Translations under genes and position numbers: made by a program
Notes under the pieces: generated by a model
Seen by the model: only the letters and a program-made list of their open reading frames with translations
The model's database searches: none
What the model was told of the DNA's origin: nothing
Source of the DNA: a bacterium
Lineage (GTDB): Bacteria > Patescibacteriota > Dojkabacteria > JAKAPS01 > JAJZLI01
Direction of reading: 5' to 3'
Assembly: GCA_021803645.1 (NCBI GenBank)
Contig: JAJZLI010000044.1
Location: 1-6,144 of the forward strand
DNA: 6,144 nucleotides
In this document: positions 1 through 5,518 of the stretch, piece after piece
How the letters are laid out: each line of letters opens with the position of its first letter
How positions within the stretch are numbered: position 1 is the stretch's first letter

Positions 1-101
1 TGTATCAGAATAACTCCAGGATATTTTCCTGAACCACTGGGATAAGAAACATATGCAGAAATTGTTTTCCCTCCAAAGGGTATTTCAATATTTTTTTTCA
101 T
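1..101 (-). CDS. Dienelactone hydrolase-like alpha/beta hydrolase, N-terminal fragment
   Basis: This is a partial gene on the minus strand. It starts with ATG at 101-99 and is open to the window edge, giving 33 complete codons. It begins MKKNIEIPFGGKTISAYVSY and continues with a Pro-Ser-Gly-rich turn and then a hydrophobic strand, KYPGVILI. A GG-x-I-x-A-Y-V segment, a turn, and P-G/A-V-hydrophobic is the usual opening of dienelactone hydrolase family alpha/beta hydrolases: two beta strands before the oxyanion-hole region. The catalytic Cys/Ser-Asp-His residues would lie beyond the edge and cannot be seen, so substrate and activity are unknown. No signal peptide is visible, so it is probably cytoplasmic. 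It is transcribed divergently from the sulfotransferase-like gene. The ATG has no Shine-Dalgarno site but has a CATAAT hexamer 4 bases upstream, like the other leaderless starts here. Another alpha/beta hydrolase subfamily is possible. Confidence 0.6.
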   Translation of the reverse strand, partial: MKKNIEIPFGGKTISAYVSYPSGSGKYPGVILI

Positions 102-105
102 ATAT

Positions 106-111
106 ATTATG
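106..111 (-). promoter_or_regulatory. Putative -10 element of the divergent hydrolase gene
   Basis: Read on the minus strand the hexamer is CATAAT, a 5/6 match to TATAAT, 4 bases before the ATG. No good -35 hexamer lies at 16-18 bases; the nearest TTG (TTGTGT, plus-strand 124-129) is only 12 bases away. The call rests on the similar placement of -10-like hexamers at other starts in the window. Confidence 0.35.
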
Positions 112-202
112 GTATTTATTCTAACACAAATGGTATATATATAAAACAGTCTTTAGATAATTTATATAAGATCAAATCAGTAAAAATAATAATACAAAAT
201 TT

Positions 203-265
203 TTGTAAAAAGAAGGTTGTTAAGTTATACTACAAAACAATCTAATAAAAAAAGGCGTATATAAA
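203..265 (+). promoter_or_regulatory. Candidate promoters of the sulfotransferase-like gene
   Basis: Two candidates are visible. The distal one has TTGTAA (203-208), a 17-base spacer and TATACT (226-231). It would give a leader of about 30 bases containing only AAAGG at 251-255, which is 14 bases before the ATG and too far for a good ribosome binding site. The proximal one is TATAAA at 260-265, 4 bases before the ATG at 270, matching the leaderless arrangement of other genes here but without a clear -35. The 168-base divergent spacer (102-269) is otherwise very AT-rich and shows no gene. Confidence 0.4.
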
Positions 266-269
266 TAAT

Positions 270-1262
270 ATGAGCGAAGGAATTGTAAATACAGAAGAGA
301 CATTGTTACAAGATCAACTTGATAGGCGATATTCATGCCCTCCAATGTCAGAACAAGAAATTGCCTCAAGGGTAGAGGTAAAAAATCCAAATACAATATT
401 TATTGGTATACGTTCTGTAGCAAGAGGTGGGATTACGGCTATGTCACGAGGGCTTGCTAATGGAGCTCTAGGTCCTGATAGAAAACCAATATATTTGGTT
501 GATAATCCATTTAAGTCAATAATGAGAGCACAAGTCAGTGCACCTAATGAGAGAGCAGTGTATACTGTTCCTGCTGTTCCAGTGTTTGCAGATAGGGAAC
601 AGTATGGATTCTATACAAGAAAAGAAGCAACATTAGATGTTATAGAGATATATAGGTTTTTAAAAATACCACTATCAAATGTAAGAACTTTTTATAACAT
701 GAGACATCCTGTAGACACATGGCTATCCTGGGTTAAATTTGCCCTACATGATAACAGATATAGAGGGCAGTTAATGGAAAATTACATTCTCTCTGTTAAA
801 GAGTGTTATCGGCAATATAAAAGGGATAAAAGGCTTGGTATACAAACAACAGCAATGGTATATGAATCAATGAGGGACAATCCTCCATCTCTTGCAATGC
901 AGAGATTGGTTGGAAGGTTGGGGCTTATATATACAGATAGGATAGTACAAGGCTGGGATAGTGGGGAAGACCCTATTCATTACATTCCTTATGATCTTGG
1001 CATATATACTCCAACTGCATTGGATGGAACCAATTTACATGATAAAGCAAAAACTTCTACAGGACTATCTTATCAAACAGTGCCTGATGAACAAATAATT
1101 CAATTACTAAGACGAGGATTTATTACGAAAGAAGATTTAGAAAGACTGAAGGATACAAAAGTAGAGGATGTATATAATTCACATGCATTATCTGCCTCAG
1201 AAGACCTTGGTGTTCACATAGACCCGACACACAGAATAGATAGATTACTTAAAGTTGCTTGA
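270..1262 (+). CDS. Sulfotransferase-like P-loop protein
   Basis: The gene encodes 330 residues. Three regions resemble the PAPS-dependent sulfotransferase fold. (1) A beta strand and glycine-rich turn at residues 44-62 (FIGIRS, then ARGGIT) sit where the family has its 5'-phosphosulfate-binding PRSGTT loop, but the loop is longer and irregular. (2) RHPVDTWLSW at 145-154 matches the 3'-phosphate-binding R-x-P-x-D-x-x-x-S motif. (3) VYES at 197-200, followed by a helix and LVGRLGL, matches the common 'YEdL ... L...LGL' segment. Sulfotransferases move a sulfuryl group from PAPS to a hydroxyl or amine on a sugar, lipid or small molecule; the acceptor cannot be read here. There is no signal peptide or membrane segment, so it is probably cytoplasmic. 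The C-terminal 100 residues are polar and unrecognised. The neighbours, a ligase and a membrane acyltransferase, suggest surface-polymer decoration. The ATG at 270 is chosen because a -10-like hexamer lies just upstream; Met26 is the next candidate. It could be an inactive or divergent P-loop relative. Confidence 0.55.
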   Translation: MSEGIVNTEETLLQDQLDRRYSCPPMSEQEIASRVEVKNPNTIFIGIRSVARGGITAMSRGLANGALGPDRKPIYLVDNPFKSIMRAQVSAPNERAVYTVPAVPVFADREQYGFYTRKEATLDVIEIYRFLKIPLSNVRTFYNMRHPVDTWLSWVKFALHDNRYRGQLMENYILSVKECYRQYKRDKRLGIQTTAMVYESMRDNPPSLAMQRLVGRLGLIYTDRIVQGWDSGEDPIHYIPYDLGIYTPTALDGTNLHDKAKTSTGLSYQTVPDEQIIQLLRRGFITKEDLERLKDTKVEDVYNSHALSASEDLGVHIDPTHRIDRLLKVA

Positions 1263-1284
1263 AACAAATAATCTCATAAAAATG

Positions 1285-1290
1285 TATAAT
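1285..1290 (+). promoter_or_regulatory. Putative -10 element of the ligase gene (leaderless)
   Basis: A perfect TATAAT lies 5 bases before the ATG at 1296, and a second overlapping TATAAT occupies 1290-1295. TTGAAA at 1259-1264 is a reasonable -35 hexamer, but the spacer is 20 bases, longer than ideal. It overlaps the stop codon of the upstream gene. Transcription would begin at about the ATG. Read-through from the upstream gene (33-base gap, no terminator seen) is also possible. Confidence 0.5.
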
Positions 1291-1295
1291 ATAAT

Positions 1296-2801
1296 ATGAC
1301 TTTTAATGGATATATTTATAAAAAAATAAGTGAAGAAGGAAGGCAAGATAAAACAGCTTTCATTGAAATTGAGAATGGGAGAGCTCCAGAAGATAGTAAA
1401 GCTTTTACATATGGTGACATAAAAAGTAGGGTAGATTCACTAATAAATTACTTTGGTGAAAAGACAAAAAAAATTCTTCTTTTAGTTCACGGAGGAATTA
1501 TTCCTTCAATTTTATGGATTACAGCTATATCTGGGGGATACGAATTAATACCTCTTCCACCAGATATCCCAACACTAGAACTCCAAGACCTTATTAATTA
1601 TTACAAACCAGACTACATAATTGAAAACCCCGATAGAGAAGATAAACTTCCAGAAACGTTCTATAAAAAATTAACTTATAATGATATTTATAGAATATCA
1701 GGAGAAAAAGCAGAAGGCGTAAAGGTAAAGGGAGGTGGAAGTGTATACTTACAAACATCTGGATCAACAGGGAAACCAAAAGTATGCCGCCTGCCAGAAT
1801 TTAATCTTACTAATACAGCAATAAATGTAGTTGAAGTACAAAATACTAATGAAGAGGATATCTGCTTTAATCCTCTGCCCTTATACCATATTAATGCTCC
1901 AGTAATTGCACTCTTTTCAACCATGATCTCTGGTGGAACAATAGTAAATGTAAATAAATTTAGTTTGTCTAAATTTATAAATACTGTCAAATTATATAAA
2001 ATTACATGGTTGAATTTAGTACCAACCATTATTAATATACTCAAAGAGTCAAACAATACAGAAAAATTAAAAGGTGTACGATTTGCAAGAAGTGGGACAT
2101 CATCATTAGGAGCCCCATCAATGGCTTCATTCGAGGAAAAATATGGAGTTCCTATTATAGAAACATATGGAATGACAGAAACATGTACACAAATAACAGC
2201 AAATGATTTAAAGAAGAGGAAAATTAAATCAGTAGGAATTCCTAGAGGGATAGAACTTGTAATCTCTAACAAAAATAATAAAAAGATAAAAGAGTTGCCA
2301 CCATTTGAAATTGGGGAAATCTGTGTTAAAGGAAAATCAGTAATCTCTTCATATGAAGATAATGTTGATGAGGAGTCTTTTGTTAATGGATACTTTAAAA
2401 CAGGAGATTTAGGGTATAAGGATGAGGAAGGGTATGTGTTTATTACTGGAAGAAAAAAAGATATTATTATATATAAAGGAGAAACAATATATCCCAAAGA
2501 AATAGAGGAGGTCATAGTAGAACATCCTAAGGTTATGGAAGTTGCAGTTACAGGAAGACCAAATAGTATATACGGTGAAACAATTGTTGCATTTTTGGTA
2601 ATACGTGAAGAAGATGAGATAATAAATGAAGAATTAGATGCGTGGGTATCTCAAAGACTACGAAGACTAGAGCACCCAATCGAGTATATATACATCAATG
2701 CACTTCCTAAACTAAGAAGTGGAAAAATTAATAAACTTATATTAAAAAAACAACTACAGAATGCAGGAGAGCAAGAAAGTAAATACAGAAAGAAGGTATG
2801 A
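1296..2801 (+). CDS. AMP-forming acyl/aryl acid-CoA ligase (ANL superfamily)
   Basis: The gene encodes 501 residues, full length for an adenylate-forming enzyme. It activates a carboxylic acid with ATP to an acyl-adenylate and normally passes it to CoA or a pantetheine carrier. The core motifs are in order: A3 phosphate loop TSGSTGKPK (154-162), A4 PLYH (195-198), A5 ETYGMTET (289-296), A7 TGD (369-371), A8 hinge GRKKDIIIYKGE (385-396) and A10 PKLRSGKINK (471-480), where Lys477 is the expected catalytic lysine of the C-terminal subdomain. All key residues seem intact, so it is probably active. The acid substrate cannot be read from sequence with confidence. No membrane segment or carrier domain is present, so it should be cytoplasmic. 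Its 3' end overlaps the acyltransferase gene by 41 bases, implying coupled expression and a shared pathway: ligase makes the acyl donor, membrane protein transfers it. Alternatives are a fatty-acyl-CoA ligase or a stand-alone adenylation protein loading a carrier encoded elsewhere. Confidence 0.88.
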   Translation: MTFNGYIYKKISEEGRQDKTAFIEIENGRAPEDSKAFTYGDIKSRVDSLINYFGEKTKKILLLVHGGIIPSILWITAISGGYELIPLPPDIPTLELQDLINYYKPDYIIENPDREDKLPETFYKKLTYNDIYRISGEKAEGVKVKGGGSVYLQTSGSTGKPKVCRLPEFNLTNTAINVVEVQNTNEEDICFNPLPLYHINAPVIALFSTMISGGTIVNVNKFSLSKFINTVKLYKITWLNLVPTIINILKESNNTEKLKGVRFARSGTSSLGAPSMASFEEKYGVPIIETYGMTETCTQITANDLKKRKIKSVGIPRGIELVISNKNNKKIKELPPFEIGEICVKGKSVISSYEDNVDEESFVNGYFKTGDLGYKDEEGYVFITGRKKDIIIYKGETIYPKEIEEVIVEHPKVMEVAVTGRPNSIYGETIVAFLVIREEDEIINEELDAWVSQRLRRLEHPIEYIYINALPKLRSGKINKLILKKQLQNAGEQESKYRKKV

Positions 2802-3930
2802 GATTGATATACTAAGGGGAATTATTGCTCTTGTTGTAGTACTTATACACAGTATTGGAAGCACCCAATATTTAGATACTCATTTTTATGAATCATACAT
2901 AAGAAATTTAATAATCTCTCTTATACAATTCAATAGAAATGTATTCATATTTATCACTGCGTTTATACTTGTATATATATATAATGCTAAGGGTCTTAAT
3001 ATAAAAAATTTCTGGTCTAAAAGAACAGTAGGGATACTAATCCCATATGCCCTGTGGAGTATATTATATGCGCTCTTCTATGGAAGAGGACCAACATTTA
3101 TTGCAGATATCTACACAATAATCATTGATATCGTTTCAGGGTCAGCATATTATCAACTGTACTATATACTACTTGCAGTTGAATTTTACATGATATTCCC
3201 ATACTTCCTACAAATAGTACAGAGATTCAAAGATCGTTATATAAAAGTTATAATATGGGTATTTGTAGGGCAGGTAATATTTAATATGATTGATTATTAT
3301 GGGATACAACTCTATCTCTTGGGTCATAAATCTCCAATACTACATTTTATATATAAGTATCAGGATAGATTTATTCTAGATTACCTAGCATATATAGTAT
3401 TGGGGGGATTAATTGCACTAAATATAGATAAGTTTGAGCAATTTTTACAAAAATACACAAAGCAGATATTTTTATTTTTAATAACAATAATACTACTTAT
3501 TAGTGCAAACTATACATTAGAAACTGTAATATTACATTTACCAATATATTTTACATCAAACCCGATGCAACCACTTATAGTTCCTTATAGTATTGCAGTA
3601 ACATTTGTAATGTATTACATAATTGGATCTTTAGTAAAAAAATGGAAGACGAAAAAAGAATATAAGTGGTTAAATTTTTGGGTATTTATATCGGAATGTT
3701 CCTTTGGGATTTACCTAATCCATCCTCTTGTGCTTAATGCTATAAAGACAGATGGTCTTCCAATGATACCTTTTATACCAGTCTGGATTCAAATGATTCT
3801 ACTTTGGGTGTTAACATCAGTAATTACCACAGGAATTGTATATTTATTCATGAGGGTACCATATCTAAAATTTACTGTAGGAAAACCGCTAGATCACAAA
3901 GTACAAAGAAATTTTCTAAAATCAAACTAG
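2761..3930 (+). CDS. Membrane acyltransferase, acyltransferase-3 family
   Basis: The gene encodes 389 very hydrophobic residues with about 10-11 predicted membrane helices. The N-terminal signature RYEIDILRGIIALVVVLIHS (12-31) carries the family's conserved Arg19 and the essential His30 at the end of helix 1. Other family hallmarks are FIFITAFIL (62-70), the WSKRTVGILIPYALW stretch (85-99) and the C-terminal SFGIYLIHPLVL motif (314-325). Proteins of this family O-acylate sugars of cell-wall polymers, lipopolysaccharide, exopolysaccharide or antibiotics; the YYQLYYILLAVEFYMIFPYF stretch (130-149) recalls Gram-positive polysaccharide members such as the IcaC/OafA group. No extra SGNH domain is fused. 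It acts in the cytoplasmic membrane. The ATG at 2761 is the only usable start before the conserved Arg/His segment in this frame, so a 41-base overlap with the ligase gene is needed. No Shine-Dalgarno site precedes it, so translation probably depends on coupling to the ligase. The acceptor glycan is unknown. Confidence 0.85.
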   Translation: MQESKKVNTERRYEIDILRGIIALVVVLIHSIGSTQYLDTHFYESYIRNLIISLIQFNRNVFIFITAFILVYIYNAKGLNIKNFWSKRTVGILIPYALWSILYALFYGRGPTFIADIYTIIIDIVSGSAYYQLYYILLAVEFYMIFPYFLQIVQRFKDRYIKVIIWVFVGQVIFNMIDYYGIQLYLLGHKSPILHFIYKYQDRFILDYLAYIVLGGLIALNIDKFEQFLQKYTKQIFLFLITIILLISANYTLETVILHLPIYFTSNPMQPLIVPYSIAVTFVMYYIIGSLVKKWKTKKEYKWLNFWVFISECSFGIYLIHPLVLNAIKTDGLPMIPFIPVWIQMILLWVLTSVITTGIVYLFMRVPYLKFTVGKPLDHKVQRNFLKSN

Positions 3931-3950
3931 ATATAACATAGAAAAACATA

Positions 3951-3956
3951 TATAAT
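3951..3956 (+). promoter_or_regulatory. Putative -10 element before the ASCH/kinase operon
   Basis: A perfect TATAAT ends 9 bases before the ATG at 3966, which places the transcription start about 2 bases upstream of the start codon (leaderless or nearly so). No TTG-type -35 is present at 16-18 bases. The element lies in the right arm of an imperfect inverted repeat (CTAGATATA at 3927-3935, TATAATCTAG at 3951-3960), which could be an operator. Confidence 0.5.
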
Positions 3957-3965
3957 CTAGATACT

Positions 3966-4225
3966 ATGACGATAGTAAAAAAGGTATGGCCCAAATACTT
4001 TGACGCAATTATTGAAGGAAAGAAAAATTTTGAAATACGCCTTGCTGATTTTGAATGTAAAGAAGGGGAACATTGATACTAAAAGAATGGAATCCAAAAA
4101 ATAGAAAATATACCGATAGGAAGATCACAAGGGTGGTGACATATGTAGTAAAAACTAAAGATATTTATTTCTGGCGCACAGAAGATATTGGAAAACATGG
4201 GTTACAGATAATAGGGATTAAATAA
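3966..4225 (+). pseudogene. ASCH/DUF3850-like small protein, broken by a one-base frameshift
   Basis: From ATG 3966 the frame reads KVWPKYFDAIIEGKKNFEIR and then stops at TGA 4074-4076 after 36 codons. The neighbouring frame from 4073 continues seamlessly as LILKEWNPKNRKYTDRKI and ends GLQIIGIK at TAA 4223-4225. Adding one T to the CATTG run (4071-4075) joins the halves into about 86 residues. The W/Y-x-x-y-F-x-x-i-x-x-GKKxFEIR opening followed by GE/D-x-LILKEW-P is typical of ASCH-fold DUF3850-like proteins, a PUA-related fold thought to bind RNA or nucleotides. E. coli YqfB, an ASCH protein, is an N4-acetylcytidine amidohydrolase; its Lys matches Lys20 here but its Thr position is Glu23, so the same activity is doubtful. 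The stop is 4 bases before the kinase ATG, so the two were or are cotranscribed. The shift could be a real mutation or a sequencing/assembly error. Confidence 0.75.
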
Positions 4226-4229
4226 GATT

Positions 4230-5486
4230 ATGGAAGGTATTCCAAGAGGACAAGTAGAAGAAATAGGAGTTAACCCTAAAGAGCTAGGGCTTGAAGATGG
4301 AATAGAATTTGTAACAGCATTCATTGAAAAACAATTAAGGGAAAAACAGACTCCAGTTGTTGTTGCTATAGCAGGGGGTTCTGCTTCTGGGAAGAGTAGT
4401 GCTGTAAGTGGAAAGATTACAGAGCAAATAGAATTGCGTACAGGAACAGTACCTTTAGTCATATCAATGGACGACTATTATAAGGGATTAACATTTATGC
4501 AAGATCAGATGGAGCAGGGAAACCCGCTAAACTTTGACCAACCTGATGTAATTGATATGGAACTTCTTGCCGAACACCTTAGTGCTCTCATACGAGGAGA
4601 ATCAATAAAAAAACCTATATATAGTATGAAAAGTGGTCAAAGAGAAGGATATGAGATCACACATCCATCTCAAGTAATAATAGTAGATGGATTATTTACT
4701 TTATCAGATCAATTTAAAGGACTTTATGATTTGGGCGTATTTGTAAGAGCGCGTGAGCATAGCAGATTTATAAGGAGACTATTAAGAGATACATTGCGAA
4801 CTAGTATGTCTCCAAGGCAGATTATTGATTATTTCCTGTCAACTGTATCTCCTGCTCATGACTTATATGTAGAGCCAACACATAGCAATGCTCATATCAT
4901 AATAACTAATGAATATGACCCTGTGGTTGAAGCTGGTAGAGCACCAAATATAGAAAATCAGATAAAATTTAGAGCAGACAATGTAAGCAAAAAATCATTA
5001 GAAAGTATAGGGTCAATAAGAATCGAAACAGTGCATCAGACAGATTCCTACTTTGCTGTTCCTATAGGAAATACAGGAAAAACAAGTCCAGAATCATTAA
5101 GAATTAGAGAAGAACTAGATGAAGCAGGGAATCATATTAGAATTATATTGGGGTATAAAGGACCAAGAAAACCAACAACGAGATCTAGGGTAAAACCAAT
5201 ACTTTCAGAAGAAATTAGTCGCAAAACAGAAAGGAGTCTAAGATCAAAATATAGGGAATTGGGAGTTGTAAGGAAGGAAAGAGAAAGATGGACATGGCAA
5301 CATGATATTACATTCTGTGTAGATAGAGTAGTTCAGGTTACCCAAAGAGGAATCACAAGAAATATAGGAGATTTCATAGAAGTAGATATGTCTCAAATAC
5401 CATCAGAAAGGGGTGTTCAAATCCTGCTTGACTCTCTAGGTATCAGCAGACAAGACAGGATACTTAGGCCATACATTCGTTTGTAA
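4230..5486 (+). CDS. Uridine kinase-like P-loop kinase fused to a CYTH domain
   Basis: The gene encodes 418 residues in two domains. Residues 40-230 resemble uridine/cytidine kinases (phosphoribulokinase/UK family): Walker A GGSASGKS (49-56), DDYY (81-84), NFDQPD (101-106), a beta strand VIIVDG (149-154, where Glu-Gly is usual) and the arginine-rich lid RRLLRD (182-187). Residues 240-418 look like a CYTH/triphosphate tunnel domain: ENQIKFRAD (242-250) in the ExExK position, QTDSYF (270-275), LRIREE (290-295), GYKGP (308-312), SEE (326-328), an FCVD strand (362-365), GDFIEV (380-385) and LLDSLGI (399-405). CYTH enzymes bind triphosphates in a beta barrel using Glu residues and metal ions. The same domain order occurs in plant TTM1/TTM2, reported as pyrophosphatases. 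Expected role: cytoplasmic phosphotransfer or phosphate hydrolysis on a nucleoside or polyphosphate substrate. The second Glu of ExExK is Gln244, so catalysis may be altered. The gene follows the ASCH gene by 4 bases. No Shine-Dalgarno site is seen, and Met80 would cut off the P-loop, so the 4230 start is needed. Confidence 0.85.
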   Translation: MEGIPRGQVEEIGVNPKELGLEDGIEFVTAFIEKQLREKQTPVVVAIAGGSASGKSSAVSGKITEQIELRTGTVPLVISMDDYYKGLTFMQDQMEQGNPLNFDQPDVIDMELLAEHLSALIRGESIKKPIYSMKSGQREGYEITHPSQVIIVDGLFTLSDQFKGLYDLGVFVRAREHSRFIRRLLRDTLRTSMSPRQIIDYFLSTVSPAHDLYVEPTHSNAHIIITNEYDPVVEAGRAPNIENQIKFRADNVSKKSLESIGSIRIETVHQTDSYFAVPIGNTGKTSPESLRIREELDEAGNHIRIILGYKGPRKPTTRSRVKPILSEEISRKTERSLRSKYRELGVVRKERERWTWQHDITFCVDRVVQVTQRGITRNIGDFIEVDMSQIPSERGVQILLDSLGISRQDRILRPYIRL

Positions 5487-5509
5487 TCTACTAATATCTT
5501 TAATATAAT
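5481..5509 (+). promoter_or_regulatory. Promoter of the dUTPase-family gene
   Basis: TTGTAA (5481-5486), a 17-base spacer and a perfect TATAAT (5504-5509) form the best promoter inside the window. The -10 ends 9 bases before the ATG at 5519, predicting a start about 2-3 bases upstream of the ATG and hence a leaderless transcript. The -35 hexamer is made of the last Leu codon and the TAA stop of the kinase gene. Confidence 0.7.
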
Positions 5510-5518
5510 CTATCTGGC

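Noticed and set aside
1688..2515. Long open frame on the minus strand opposite the ligase gene
   Set aside because: It lies wholly antisense to a ligase with all ANL motifs in order, its translation is low-complexity Ser/Pro/Ile-rich without motifs, and no promoter or start context supports it.
3030..3045. GGGAT-ACTA-ATCCC short hairpin
   Set aside because: It is inside the acyltransferase coding region with a five-base stem, no U-tract and no link to a gene boundary.
3911..3921. AGAAATTTTCT inverted repeat near the acyltransferase stop as terminator
   Set aside because: The arms leave almost no loop and contain almost only A-T pairs, so it would not form a stable hairpin.
3947..3956. Archaeal TATA box
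   Set aside because: An archaeal TATA box should be centred about 26 bases before the transcript start, which would put starts inside the coding regions. The -35/-10 pairs with 16-17 base spacers fit bacterial promoters better.
4071..4076. TGA read as a sense codon (as glycine in Gracilibacteria/SR1) to explain the ASCH break
   Set aside because: Reading through TGA meets TAA two codons later and does not restore the protein, while three other genes end properly at TGA.
4060..4080. Programmed -1 frameshift in the ASCH gene
   Set aside because: No X-XXY-YYZ slippery heptamer is in frame before the stop and no clear downstream stem is seen; a missing T is simpler.
4202..4462. 86-codon minus-strand frame over the start of the kinase gene
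   Set aside because: It is opposite the conserved Walker A region and shows no recognisable family; it is a shadow frame.
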